A stretch of DNA of 64,000 bases from Bacillaceae bacterium Marseille-Q3522 (lineage in GTDB: Bacteria; Bacillota; Bacilli; Bacillales; Cytobacillaceae), in NCBI GenBank assembly GCA_017898095.1, contig JAGKQJ010000001.1, positions 43,904-107,903 on the forward strand, read 5' to 3'. The translations under genes were made by a program, and so were the position numbers. The number at the start of each line of letters is the position of its first letter. The stretch's first letter is position 1. The notes under the pieces are model-generated. The model ran no database searches. It saw only the letters and a program-made list of their open reading frames with translations, and was not told the origin of the DNA. Below are positions 40,470-49,341 of the stretch, one piece after another.

Positions 40470-41875
40470 AAGTCTTCAAAAAGCTGATAAAAGAAAACAA
40501 CAGGCAGCACGCTGTTTTTGTCAAAAATGTTCGCAAAGCCAAGCTTTATTACAAAAATGAAAATGACATTTTAAGAAGGCGGCGACCGGTGGATGAAAGT
40601 CAAACGGATCCGAATAAAAATCCTTTGCGAAATGCCGATAATCGGGTAAGCCATAATTGGCACCAGCTGCTTTTAAACCAGAAAGCTGCATATGCGATGA
40701 CCGTTCCGCCGGCATTTGATGTGGACGAAACCGAATTAAACAAGAAAATCGTTAATATTCTCGGTGATCTTTATCCGAAAGTGGCAAAAGACCTATGTGT
40801 CAATGCAGGGAATGCCGGAATTGCCTGGCTGCATGTTTGGATAGATGAAAATAACCTCTTCCAATATGGGGTTGTTGAAACGGAGCAATGCATCCCCATT
40901 TACGCCAAAACGCTGGATAAAAAACTCGTCGGAATGCTGCGAATCTATGAAGATATGAATGGCCAGGGAGAGAAAATGATCGTCTATGAATATTGGAATG
41001 ATAGAGAGTGCGTGGCCACGAGGAGAAAGAAAAACAGCCCTTTGGACGATTTAGAGTATTACCCAATGTTTTCCCTTGTCGATGAGGGAACAGGCGAACA
41101 GGAGGGCACAGAGACCTTTACACATGATTGGGGAGCTGTTCCCTTTATCCCGTTTCGAAATAACGGCATTGAATCCTCGGACTTGAATAATGTTAAATCC
41201 TTAATCGACGTATACGATAAAGTCTATTCCGGGTTTGTCAATGATCTGGATGACATCCAAGAAATTGTCTTTGTTGTTACCAATTACGGTGGAACAGACA
41301 AAACCTCTTTCCTGCAAGACCTATCCCGCTACAAAATGGTGGAAGTCACAAATGACGGGGAAGGGGATAAGTCAGGAGTCGATACACTGGCTATTGAAAT
41401 ACCGGTAGAAGCACGCGACAAAGTGCTTGAAATCACTAAGAAGCAAATTTTCATTAGTGGCCAGGGAGTGGATCCCGACAAGGATAAGCTCGGTAACTCT
41501 TCAGGTGTTGCACTTAAATTCTTATATTCGTTATTAGAGTTAAAAACCGGACTGATGGAAACAGAGTTTCGACTTGGCTTCGCTGAATTGGTCCGTTTTA
41601 TTTTGCGCTATCTTCGTAAGGATGACCTGGTTCAAATTAAGCAGACATGGACAAGATCATCTATCAGTAACGATTTAGAACAGGCACAAATTGTTTCGAC
41701 GGTAGCGCCTTTCACAAGTAAAGAAAATATAGCGAAGTCAAATCCGATTGTGGAAGATTGGCAGGATGAAATCAGGCTTCAGAAGCAGGAGCAGCAAGAG
41801 GATGAGCGTATGGAAGGCGATTTTAAGCCGGGGAAAGATGTGACAGACCATGGCGGAGAAGAAGGACAAGCTTAG
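40460..41875 (+). CDS. Portal protein, SPP1 gp6 type
   Basis: 471 residues with GGGAGGTG upstream. The N-terminal segment (RRPVDESQTDPNKNPLRNADN, then HNWHQLLLNQKAAYAM) and the SGVALKFLYSLLELKTGLME segment fit the SPP1-type portal family. It forms the 12-subunit ring at one capsid vertex. It overlaps terL by 10 bp and the head morphogenesis gene by 26 bp. Confidence 0.92.
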   Translation: MEIEVFKKLIKENNRQHAVFVKNVRKAKLYYKNENDILRRRRPVDESQTDPNKNPLRNADNRVSHNWHQLLLNQKAAYAMTVPPAFDVDETELNKKIVNILGDLYPKVAKDLCVNAGNAGIAWLHVWIDENNLFQYGVVETEQCIPIYAKTLDKKLVGMLRIYEDMNGQGEKMIVYEYWNDRECVATRRKKNSPLDDLEYYPMFSLVDEGTGEQEGTETFTHDWGAVPFIPFRNNGIESSDLNNVKSLIDVYDKVYSGFVNDLDDIQEIVFVVTNYGGTDKTSFLQDLSRYKMVEVTNDGEGDKSGVDTLAIEIPVEARDKVLEITKKQIFISGQGVDPDKDKLGNSSGVALKFLYSLLELKTGLMETEFRLGFAELVRFILRYLRKDDLVQIKQTWTRSSISNDLEQAQIVSTVAPFTSKENIAKSNPIVEDWQDEIRLQKQEQQEDERMEGDFKPGKDVTDHGGEEGQA

Positions 41876-43391
41876 TTATTGGGAACGCCGTTTCCTGCAG
41901 ATCAATCTTGACCAGGAAAAGAAAGACCTGCAGTATGCTGCAAGAATTCGCCGGCTGTATGCAGAATTTGAAAAATTCATTCAAGCTGAGTTAGAACGTT
42001 TCTATAAGCGATACGCCATAAACGATAAGATCACTCCGGAAGAAGCCAGGAAGCTGCTATCAAAAGCTGAACAAGAAAATTGGAGAATGACTTTAAAAGA
42101 GTTTCGGAGAAAGGCTCTTGAAGGAGGGTATGAGCCAGAATTAAACCGGGAATATTACCGTTCCCGGGTCAGCAGGCTGCAGCAATTGGAGACACAAGCG
42201 AAGATGCATCTTATGGAGCTTGCAGCAGAAGAAGAAAAACAGTTGCATGATCATTTAACCGATGCCTTTCAGGAGACCTATTTACGAAACGTCTATGAAA
42301 TACAAAATGCAATCGGCAGAACAGCTGTTACCACTTCCTTTGCGATGTATGATCAAAAAGAAATTGATATTATTTTAAACAAGCCCTGGCAGGGTGGCAA
42401 TTTTTCAAAGCGTGTCTGGAAAAACGACACAAAGCGTTTACCCGATGAATTGGAGAAGATTCTTCATAGCGGCGTTATGATGGGGCATTCCATCGATAAA
42501 ATGGCATCCCAGTTTACAAAGCGTTTTGATGTTGCCAAAAACCGCGCTGTGACGTTGGTACAGACGGAAACGACTTTTATCACGGAAACAGCTACTTTCG
42601 AGTCCTATAAAGAAACAGGGGTGGAGAAGTACCGATATGAAGCCACGCTGGAAACCCACACTTGCCCGGAATGTGCCAGTCTTGATCAAAAAGTATTTGA
42701 TGTAAAAGACAAAGTGGTTGGGCAAAATGCTCCACCCATGCACCCGAATTGCCGATGCACTTCCATCCCTTATTTTGATGATGAGTTTACATCGAATGAG
42801 ATGCGTTGGTCCCGTGATCCGGTAACCGGAAAAGGGAAGTTGGTTCCAAAACAGACGTTTACTGAATGGAAAAAAGGTCAGATGGAAAATATCGGACAAG
42901 ATAGCTGGAAATCGGTTGAAACTGCAACGAAAAATAGACGAGTGGACAGCGAGCAATATAAACGTTATCGAGATGTTTTAGGGAATAAAGTACCCGGTAG
43001 TCTGGAAGCTTTTCGAGATTTAAAGTATAATAACAGTGAAGAATGGAGCAAAATTAAGGATAATTATTATATTAAATCCAGACTGAAAGAGGGAAGTTAC
43101 CGTTTAACTTTTAATCCTGAAAAGCAAGCTCCGCACATGGAATCTACAAGAGAAGTAGGTAAAAGCTATTTTTATAACAATGTTGATATTCAAAAACTGA
43201 TTAATGATTATGCCGGCACAGGCAAAGTGGAAAGAGATTCAAAGCAGCGCAGGACAAATCGTGAGGTTATTTGGCTAGATGGAAAGATAGGAAAATCAAT
43301 TAGTCTATCTGGCGAAAAAGAGGCTAATGGTATAAAAATTCACTATTCCAAAAACAGAACGCATGTTGTGCCTATAAGAAAGGACGGGTGA
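41850..43391 (+). CDS. MuF (SPP1 gp7-type) head protein with C-terminal toxin-like domain
   Basis: 513 residues. The first part (to about 310) is the minor head protein, with the MuF Cys/His motif HTCPECASLDQKVFDV and PPMHPNCRCTSIPYFD near 268-307. The ordinary family ends soon after. Here a linker (WSRDPVTGKGKLVP) leads to an extra domain (about 390-513) with RLTFNPEKQAPHMEST, GKSYFYNNVDIQKLINDYAGTGK and GIKIHYSKNRTHVVPIRKDG, resembling polymorphic toxin type 50. Established: temperate phages encode MuF-toxin fusions that may be delivered with the virion. The toxin assignment and target are inferred. Two small genes that may give immunity follow. Confidence 0.8.
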   Translation: MAEKKDKLSYWERRFLQINLDQEKKDLQYAARIRRLYAEFEKFIQAELERFYKRYAINDKITPEEARKLLSKAEQENWRMTLKEFRRKALEGGYEPELNREYYRSRVSRLQQLETQAKMHLMELAAEEEKQLHDHLTDAFQETYLRNVYEIQNAIGRTAVTTSFAMYDQKEIDIILNKPWQGGNFSKRVWKNDTKRLPDELEKILHSGVMMGHSIDKMASQFTKRFDVAKNRAVTLVQTETTFITETATFESYKETGVEKYRYEATLETHTCPECASLDQKVFDVKDKVVGQNAPPMHPNCRCTSIPYFDDEFTSNEMRWSRDPVTGKGKLVPKQTFTEWKKGQMENIGQDSWKSVETATKNRRVDSEQYKRYRDVLGNKVPGSLEAFRDLKYNNSEEWSKIKDNYYIKSRLKEGSYRLTFNPEKQAPHMESTREVGKSYFYNNVDIQKLINDYAGTGKVERDSKQRRTNREVIWLDGKIGKSISLSGEKEANGIKIHYSKNRTHVVPIRKDG

Positions 43392-43393
43392 TA

Positions 43394-43600
43394 ATGAAAT
43401 TTTCTACAATTCCTGATTTAGATTATGGGAAAAAAATCGAGGTCACATTTATGGATGGACATACATTGACGGGCAAGCTGATTGGTTACACTGCTCCGGG
43501 CGATAGTGAAAAAAAATTAGAAGAATTGACAATTGAAACAATTGATCATCTTTATGTTGGGTTTGATGAATCAGAAGTTAAATTAATTAAATTAGTTTAA
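43394..43600 (+). CDS. Small beta-rich protein, candidate immunity protein
   Basis: 68 residues from ATG 43394, with ACGGGTGA upstream; a GTG 2 codons earlier is possible. KKIEVTFMDGHTLTGKLIGY and VGFDESEVKLIKL suggest a small Sm/SH3-like barrel. It lies directly behind the toxin-like domain, starts next to its stop, and is closed by a terminator two genes on. No relative is recognised, so immunity is inferred from position only. Confidence 0.6.
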   Translation: MKFSTIPDLDYGKKIEVTFMDGHTLTGKLIGYTAPGDSEKKLEELTIETIDHLYVGFDESEVKLIKLV

Positions 43601-43636
43601 AGCACGTAATTCTTGAAAAAAAAGGGGATGACTTTG

Positions 43637-43792
43637 ATGCCTGATTATGAAAACCTTGATAGAAAAAAGTATCGGGTTGATGAAGGCGATGAAAGTTGTT
43701 GGTATGAGAAAGATCCTGAAATTGAAAAAATGACTTTGGAAGAACTTGAAGAAGAAATAGCAAAAGAGTTAGAAAAATTACCTAAAATATAA
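43637..43792 (+). CDS. Small acidic protein, second candidate immunity protein
   Basis: 51 residues from ATG 43637 with AAAGGGGATG upstream. The product (MPDYENLDRKKYRVDEGDES to EELEKLPKI) is strongly acidic and largely helical at its C-terminus. Acidic small proteins often neutralise basic nuclease toxins, and the toxin-like domain before it is basic. No sequence family is recognised. Confidence 0.55.
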   Translation: MPDYENLDRKKYRVDEGDESCWYEKDPEIEKMTLEELEEEIAKELEKLPKI

Positions 43793-43834
43793 AATAGCAC
43801 TTAACTTGATACGAAAAGTTGAGTGCTATTTTTA
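43792..43834 (+). terminator. Strong terminator after the MuF-toxin cargo
   Basis: AAATAGCACTTAACTT and AAGTTGAGTGCTATTT (43816-43831) form a long stem with one G-T pair, followed by T. It separates the cargo genes from the scaffold gene and implies read-through control or another promoter. Confidence 0.85.
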
Positions 43835-43957
43835 TGCATAAAAACCGACCTAAGCATGTCGTTAAAAGGCTTCTTTCTTTTGCCCAATGTGAGGGGCATA
43901 ACTCACAACTCCTGGCAGGAAGCGACCTGCATAAATATGCTATTGGAGGTACGGAAA
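43835..43957 (+). other. Possible structured leader of the scaffold/capsid genes
   Basis: After the terminator, GTGAG (43889-43893) can pair with CTCAC (43902-43906), and GCAGG (43915-43919) with CCTGC (43926-43930). GGAGG follows at 43945-43949. No reading frame here is supported. An RNA role is inferred. Confidence 0.35.
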
Positions 43958-44527
43958 ATGGAATGGATAAAAGCAATTTTACAAAAACACAAAAAAGAAG
44001 ATGGAACGTTTGACCTGGAAGCTGCCATGGCTGAAATCAATACTGAGTTTCCAAAGCAAGCCGTTCCGAAGGATGTATACAATCAAGCTGCTGCGGACCT
44101 GAAACAACGTGACAAAGACTTATCTGATTTGAAAAAGAGTGCTGAGGGTAATGAGGACTTAAAGGAAAAGTACGAAAAACTACAAACAAAATACAATACG
44201 GATACACAAGCCCTAAACGAAAAGTTATCTGGTATTCAATTAAATTCAGCCATTGAGATTGCCTTAACTGGTGCAAAAGCGCGCAATATCAAAGCCGTCC
44301 GGGCTTTATTGGATTCGGAAAAGATTACGCTAAAAGACGGGGAACTGGAAGGGTTGGACGAGCAGCTTAAAGCGGTGAAGGAAGAAAACCCGTATTTATT
44401 TGGCACTGATAAAAAACAGACTGCTTACAATCCGGCTTCCGGTAATACGCCAGGTGCAGAGCCACAGAGCTTTCAAGAAGCAGTAAAGCAACAAATTGAA
44501 AAACAAATGAATGGAGATGTTGATTAA
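43958..44527 (+). CDS. Scaffold protein, phage GP20 type
   Basis: 189 residues from ATG 43958, with TTGGAGG upstream; the open frame extends further 5' but without a start site. The central coiled coil (DLKQRDKDLSDLKKS to EKYEKLQTKYN) and following LNSAIEIALTGAKARNIKAV are typical of GP20 scaffolds. The protein assembles the prohead and is then removed. Its stop overlaps the capsid gene start (TAATG). Confidence 0.88.
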   Translation: MEWIKAILQKHKKEDGTFDLEAAMAEINTEFPKQAVPKDVYNQAAADLKQRDKDLSDLKKSAEGNEDLKEKYEKLQTKYNTDTQALNEKLSGIQLNSAIEIALTGAKARNIKAVRALLDSEKITLKDGELEGLDEQLKAVKEENPYLFGTDKKQTAYNPASGNTPGAEPQSFQEAVKQQIEKQMNGDVD

Positions 44528-45483
44528 TGCCAGTAACATTAGCGGAAGCAAGTAAAAATGTTCAAGATGCCCTGCAAATGGGTGTGATTGATGAATTTCG
44601 TAAAAGTAATTTTCTATTAAACACGTTAACATTTGATGACGCTGTTTCCCCAACAGGAGGAGGAACAACCTTAACGTATAGCTATACACGTTTAAAAACA
44701 CAGCCAACTGCTGATTTTCGTGAGGTAAACATGGAATATACACCGCACGAAGTGGAAAAGGAACAATTCCATACCACTTTAAAGATTTTTGGCGGATCCT
44801 ATCAAATTGACCGTGTAATCGCGGATATGGGCGGTATCGTAAAGGAAGTTATCTTACAATCCAGCCAAAAGATTAAAGGGGCACAGGCCCTATTTAATGA
44901 CACGGTAATAAATGGGGACAGCGCAGTAAATGCAAAAGCTTTCGACGGCTTAGAAAAAGCACTGGCCGGATCCAGTACAGAATACAAGCCGGCTGCACCG
45001 ATTGATTTATCCATCTCCAGTGCTCTTGATACCAATTATAAAGCCTTTTTGGATCAGCTGGATGAGTTCCTTCTGGCACTGGATGGGCAGCCTGGGGCAA
45101 TCATGGGCAATACAAAGCTTATTGCGAAAATTCGTGCCGTTGCCCGCCGTTCAGGTCAGTACCAGGAAACGAAAGACGACTTTGGTCGAAATGTATCTTC
45201 TTATGACAGCATTCCGTTAGTTGACTTAGGAGCAAAAGCCGGAAGCAATGATCCAGTTGTTAACATTGATGCTACAGCTGGAACCACGTCTCTTTATGCC
45301 GTCCGGTTTGGTTTAGACGGATTTCATGCGGTAAGTGCTGCCGGTGGCTCCCCAATAAAAACGTGGCTGCCTGATTTCACTACTTCTGGAGCCGTGAAGA
45401 CCGGTGAAGTAGAAATGCTTGCAGCTGTAGCCTTAAAAGCGACGAAAGCAGCAGGGGTATTTCGTGATATTAAAGTGAAATAA
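44527..45483 (+). CDS. Major capsid protein
   Basis: 318 residues. The start MPVTLAEASKNVQDALQMGV and the internal FGGSYQIDRVIADMG and NGDSAVNAKAFDGLEKAL fit HK97-fold capsid proteins of SPP1/PBSX-related phages without an N-terminal delta domain. It is preceded by the scaffold gene, as is usual. It should be the most abundant virion protein. Confidence 0.9.
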   Translation: MPVTLAEASKNVQDALQMGVIDEFRKSNFLLNTLTFDDAVSPTGGGTTLTYSYTRLKTQPTADFREVNMEYTPHEVEKEQFHTTLKIFGGSYQIDRVIADMGGIVKEVILQSSQKIKGAQALFNDTVINGDSAVNAKAFDGLEKALAGSSTEYKPAAPIDLSISSALDTNYKAFLDQLDEFLLALDGQPGAIMGNTKLIAKIRAVARRSGQYQETKDDFGRNVSSYDSIPLVDLGAKAGSNDPVVNIDATAGTTSLYAVRFGLDGFHAVSAAGGSPIKTWLPDFTTSGAVKTGEVEMLAAVALKATKAAGVFRDIKVK

Positions 45484-45496
45484 GGAGGTCTGACTG

Positions 45497-45727
45497 ATGG
45501 CTAAAATTCTTGCACCAAACAAGCAATATTCAGGAGTTTCTGCCTCTGTAAAATTTGAAAAGGGTGCAGGCGAAACAAATGATAAGGCCTTAATTGAATG
45601 GTTTAAAGCCCATGGCTATGAAGTGGAAGAAGAAAAGAAGACGAGCAAGTCCAAACAAACTTCAAAAGCAACAAAGTCCGTAGAAAAAGGTGAAGAAGAT
45701 GGATCAACTGAAGCAGAGACTTCTTGA
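45497..45727 (+). CDS. Small capsid-associated protein of unknown function
   Basis: 76 residues, AAGGAGG upstream. VKFEKGAGETNDKALIEWFKAHGYEVEEE is a small structured region; the C-terminal half is Lys/Ser/Glu-rich and disordered. Similar short proteins follow the capsid gene in related phages and are thought to be head accessory proteins. It overlaps the connector gene by 29 bp. Confidence 0.65.
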   Translation: MAKILAPNKQYSGVSASVKFEKGAGETNDKALIEWFKAHGYEVEEEKKTSKSKQTSKATKSVEKGEEDGSTEAETS

Positions 45728-46073
45728 AAAACTCAAGAAGATCAAAAAGCTGGCAGATGACACCTTTGACACAGTCCTTGATTTTGCTCTTCAACAAGCG
45801 ATCGATGACGTTTTAATCTATTGCCATATCGAAGAAATACCGGCAGTGTTTGAATCCACACTCCTTTCTATGTCACTAGACATTTTAAACGAGGGTGGAT
45901 TTCTTCTTTCGGATGAACAGGCAGCAGACGGCCGTGTGAAGGCAATTAAAGAAGGGGATACCCAGGTTACGATGATGACGGAGGCAGAAATCTATCAAGC
46001 CATTGCTTCTATGCCGTCTTTTGCGAAACGTTATAAATCGAAATTGAACGTGTATCGAAAGTTGGTGTTCTAA
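45699..46073 (+). CDS. Head-tail connector, gp6/YqbG-like
   Basis: 124 residues from ATG 45699 with AAAAGGTG just upstream. It is all-helical, with the pattern LDFALQQAIDDVLIYCHIEEIP typical of gp6-like connector adaptors. It binds beneath the portal after packaging. The gene overlaps the next by 1 bp (TAATG). Confidence 0.8.
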   Translation: MDQLKQRLLEKLKKIKKLADDTFDTVLDFALQQAIDDVLIYCHIEEIPAVFESTLLSMSLDILNEGGFLLSDEQAADGRVKAIKEGDTQVTMMTEAEIYQAIASMPSFAKRYKSKLNVYRKLVF

Positions 46074-46420
46074 TGAATGCCAGAAGATGGGCTATTGAAA
46101 GGCTTTATAAAGGACAAATGACGGTGATTGCAGATGTTCTGGTAAAAGTCGGGAGCGTTACGGAAACAGTTCCTACAGCCGTTATTGAAAACGAGAAATG
46201 CAGGCTATCTCAGAAAACCATTACGGCAACCGGAGACGGGGAATACGGCGATGTGTTTTATGTATCAAAGCTGTTTTGTGCTCCGGAATTGGAGATACCG
46301 CCTGGATCCAAAATCGTGATTACACAAAGCGGTGTTACACTTCATTTCAAGCGTTCCGGTGAATCAATGACGTACGACACGCATCAGGAAATTATTTTAG
46401 CCAGGGACGAAAAAGCATGA
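46073..46420 (+). CDS. Head closure protein, XkdH/YqbH-like
   Basis: 115 residues. The pattern ENEKCRLSQKT to YVSKLFCAPELEIPPGSKIVITQ fits the small beta-barrel head-closure family. It stops the portal after packaging and links to the tail. It overlaps the next gene by 4 bp. Confidence 0.8.
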   Translation: MNARRWAIERLYKGQMTVIADVLVKVGSVTETVPTAVIENEKCRLSQKTITATGDGEYGDVFYVSKLFCAPELEIPPGSKIVITQSGVTLHFKRSGESMTYDTHQEIILARDEKA

Positions 46421-46914
46421 GCAAGTGGGGCAGTTTTGATTATAAAAGCTTTGAAAAGTTTCAAAAGAATTTTGAGGATCGGATTAAAACAGAATCGCTC
46501 AACCAGTTTATTGTTCAAGTCTTAAGAGAGCTCGGCAACCGGACACTTGCAAAAGTAAAGCCGAGAACACCTGTTGGTCAGTACGGGGACAAGCTTGTTG
46601 AATTCACGACGAAAGACGGGAAGGAAGTAAGTTTTATTGCAAAAGGAAACGGGAGAAGTGGAGGGCAACTTAGAAGAGGTTGGAAAATAACAGATGTCAA
46701 ACGCCGCGGATCTATCTTTGAAATTACTATTTTTAATAATGTGGAATACGCAAGTTTTGTTGAGAATGGCCATCGTACCAGAGGAGGCGGAGGGCAAGGC
46801 TGGGTGGAAGGGCAATTTATGCTGCGGATTTCTTTAGAGGAAATTCAGCAGATCATGCCAGCGCTGCTCGGAAAACGATATAACGAATTCTTAGAGAAAC
46901 TAATGGGAGGGTGA
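46417..46914 (+). CDS. HK97 gp10/XkdI-family tail-joining protein
   Basis: 165 residues. KVKPRTPVGQYGDKL, RRGWKI and ITIFNNVEYASFVENGHRTR are the hallmarks of the gp10 family involved in head-tail joining or tail completion. The position between head closure and tail terminator genes agrees. Confidence 0.85.
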   Translation: MSKWGSFDYKSFEKFQKNFEDRIKTESLNQFIVQVLRELGNRTLAKVKPRTPVGQYGDKLVEFTTKDGKEVSFIAKGNGRSGGQLRRGWKITDVKRRGSIFEITIFNNVEYASFVENGHRTRGGGGQGWVEGQFMLRISLEEIQQIMPALLGKRYNEFLEKLMGG

Positions 46915-46918
46915 TTAA

Positions 46919-47329
46919 ATGGATATTACACAAGAAATAGCAGACACACTTGCAGTGCTTTATCCTGCTATCACCATCTATCGAAACAACCAATCACAGG
47001 GCTTTATAGAGCCTTGTTTTTTTATTAAACAAATTCAAGCAACCGGGAAAGAAGAATTGTTCAACCGTCAATTCCGGAACTATGTCTATGATGTTTTATA
47101 CTTTCCGGAAAATGAAAAAGCCAGTGAATGCGAATGGATGGCAGAGAGCCTTCAAGAGAGGTTCTGTTATCTACGAGACCGTTCCTTAAAAGTTATTAAT
47201 AAAGAACATTCGATAAGCGAAAATGTCCTTCATTTCACGTTTAATTTGAAGTTCAGAGCGGTAGCAGAAACCGTGGAAACGAAAATGCAACAATTAACGG
47301 AAGGAGCTGATATAAAGAATGGAAACTAA
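46919..47329 (+). CDS. Tail terminator-like protein, XkdJ/YqbJ family
   Basis: 136 residues. ALYPAITIYRNNQSQGFIEPC and the FNRQFRNYVYDVLYFPEN segment match the family at this position in PBSX-like gene orders. It probably ends tail tube growth. GGGAGGG lies upstream; it overlaps the next gene by 11 bp. Confidence 0.75.
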   Translation: MDITQEIADTLAVLYPAITIYRNNQSQGFIEPCFFIKQIQATGKEELFNRQFRNYVYDVLYFPENEKASECEWMAESLQERFCYLRDRSLKVINKEHSISENVLHFTFNLKFRAVAETVETKMQQLTEGADIKNGN

Positions 47330-47537
47330 AAGAAGTGTAACAACAACTGAAAACGAAAACTCTTCTGAAATAGTAAATATACCTCCCCGATTTACACTTG
47401 AGGAGTTACTTTGTTCCCGCAGCTTCACCAAGATTGAAAAGGACCAGCTGCCGGCAGTTTTAGACGCTTCAAAAACGTATACATTGGAAGAGGCTACGGA
47501 TTTATTGAAAAGAGAGCAAAGGAGAGCGATTAAGTAA
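47319..47537 (+). CDS. Small tail-region protein of unknown function
   Basis: 72 residues. FTLEELLCSRSFTKIEKDQL and YTLEEATDLLKREQRRAIK suggest a small helical protein. Comparable short genes occur before the sheath gene in PBSX-like phages. Stop and next start overlap in TAATG. Confidence 0.65.
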   Translation: METKRSVTTTENENSSEIVNIPPRFTLEELLCSRSFTKIEKDQLPAVLDASKTYTLEEATDLLKREQRRAIK

Positions 47538-48847
47538 TGGCAGGAGGAACTTGGACAACACAAAGTAAAGTACGCCCTGGTGCGTACGTTAATGTGAAAT
47601 CAAAAGGCAGCGTACCAGCTGCGCCATCCACAAATGGTGTGATGACGATGCCTATTTCTATTGGCTTTGGCCCGTCAAAACAAGTCATTGAAGTCAATGG
47701 CGAAACTGATTTTTTAAAATTACTCGGATATGATCTGGACTCTAATGCATTATTGCTCGTACGAGAAGCGATGAAACGGGCCTCAAAAATTTTGCTTTAT
47801 CGTGTTAGTACTGGTGAAAAAGCAAGTATTATCAATGGGGAACTTACGATTGAAGCTTTACATGGAGGCGTCCGGGGAAATGATATTTCCGTAACAGTAA
47901 AAGTAAATGTTGATGATCCGGAAAGCTTTGATGTCGTGACATTTATCGACACTACGGTGGTCGATACGCAAATAGCGAAAACCATTAATGAACTGCAGCC
48001 GAACAATTTTGTAAAATTTGTCGGCACCGGAAACCTGGTTGCTGCAGCAGGGTTAAAATTGGCAGGAGGATCTGTTGCCCCGGTAACTGCCAGTGATTAT
48101 ACGCAGTATTTTTCAGCCATCCAGGTTTATGATTTTAATACAATGGCGTTACCGATTAGCGATGAGTCGATTAAGATCGCGGGAACAAACTTTATGAAAC
48201 GGATGCGGGATGAGGAAGGGAAGAAAAGCCAATTGGTTGTCGCTAATTATGCGGCCAATTCAGAAGCAGTCATCAATGTAAAAAACGGTGTGAAATTAGC
48301 TGACGGAACGGTATTGGATGCTGTTCAAACTACTTCGTGGGTAGCAGCTGCAACAGCCGGTGCAGCAACAAACGAATCACTGACCTACAGCGCTTATGAA
48401 GGGGCTATGGATGTAGATCAGCGCATGACCAATTCCGAAATCGTCGAAGCCCTACAGGCCGGAGAATTTGTTTTTACCGAAAAAAGAGGAACTGCAGTTG
48501 TGGAGCAAGATATCAACTCCCTGACAAGTTTCACAGTAGAAAAAGGACAGGAATTCAGTAAAAATCGTGTCCTTCGTGTATTGGATGATATTGCGAATAA
48601 CAGTAAACAATCCTTTGAAGATAATTTTGTCGGAAAAGTCAATAACGATGTGGATGGCCGAGAGTTATTTAAAGCGGACCGGATTAAGTATTTTAATACG
48701 CTGCTAGCCAGTGGATCAATAACAAATTTTGAGGCAGACGATGTGGAAGTGTTACCTGGCGATTTAAAGGACAGTGTTGTGTTGAATGTGGAAGTACAGC
48801 CGGTTGATTCTATGGAAAAACTATATATGACCGTTGTAGTAGCGTAA
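47537..48847 (+). CDS. Tail sheath protein, XkdK/YqbK type
   Basis: 436 residues. The N-terminus (TTQSKVRPGAYVNVKSKG) and MPISIGFGPS, then the C-terminal KAEDR-like sheath core (FSKNRVLRVLDDIANNSKQ, FVGKVNNDVDGRELFKADRI) identify the contractile sheath. Its presence makes the virion a myovirus. AAAGGAGAG precedes the start. It is followed by the tube gene. Confidence 0.92.
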   Translation: MAGGTWTTQSKVRPGAYVNVKSKGSVPAAPSTNGVMTMPISIGFGPSKQVIEVNGETDFLKLLGYDLDSNALLLVREAMKRASKILLYRVSTGEKASIINGELTIEALHGGVRGNDISVTVKVNVDDPESFDVVTFIDTTVVDTQIAKTINELQPNNFVKFVGTGNLVAAAGLKLAGGSVAPVTASDYTQYFSAIQVYDFNTMALPISDESIKIAGTNFMKRMRDEEGKKSQLVVANYAANSEAVINVKNGVKLADGTVLDAVQTTSWVAAATAGAATNESLTYSAYEGAMDVDQRMTNSEIVEALQAGEFVFTEKRGTAVVEQDINSLTSFTVEKGQEFSKNRVLRVLDDIANNSKQSFEDNFVGKVNNDVDGRELFKADRIKYFNTLLASGSITNFEADDVEVLPGDLKDSVVLNVEVQPVDSMEKLYMTVVVA

Positions 48848-48860
48848 GGAGGGAAATGCG

Positions 48861-49325
48861 ATGGGATTTTTAAAAGCGAAAGATATTATTAGCGGCCAAG
48901 AGGGCACAGCCTTTGCCACTATTAATGGGCGAAATGTTGAAATGTTTTATGTCCGGGCGATTGAAGCGACAGTTGAAAAGCAAAAATCAGAAGTTAAAAC
49001 ACTTGGAAAAAGGGGAACCCAGCACAAAACGACTGGCTGGACCGGTAGTGGATCCATGACGATATATGCGGTAACCTCAGAATTTATTCAAATGGCCATC
49101 GACTACGTCAAAAATGGAGTGGATACCTATTTCGATATCAAAACTACTAACTCAGATCCAACATCCAGTATTGGCAGGCAAACCGTTGTCTTGTTAGATG
49201 TGAATCTGGATAGTATTCCTATTGTCAATTTGGATACAGACACAGAATTTTTGGAACAGGATCTTGATTTCACCTTTGACGATTTAGATTTACTGGAAAA
49301 ATTTCAAGAACCGACTTTAGGATAA
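48861..49325 (+). CDS. Tail tube protein, XkdM type
   Basis: 154 residues. ISGQEGTAFATINGRNVEMFYVRAIEA to GKRGTQHKTTGWTGSGSMTIYAVTSEF is the conserved tube protein core. It polymerises inside the sheath. AAGGAGGG precedes the ATG. Confidence 0.92.
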   Translation: MGFLKAKDIISGQEGTAFATINGRNVEMFYVRAIEATVEKQKSEVKTLGKRGTQHKTTGWTGSGSMTIYAVTSEFIQMAIDYVKNGVDTYFDIKTTNSDPTSSIGRQTVVLLDVNLDSIPIVNLDTDTEFLEQDLDFTFDDLDLLEKFQEPTLG

Positions 49326-49341
49326 CAGGAGGAATAAAGCG

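Noticed and set aside
43823..43957. N-terminal extension of the scaffold reading frame across the terminator tail
   Set aside because: It lacks a start site and reads through a strong terminator; ATG 43958 has TTGGAGG.
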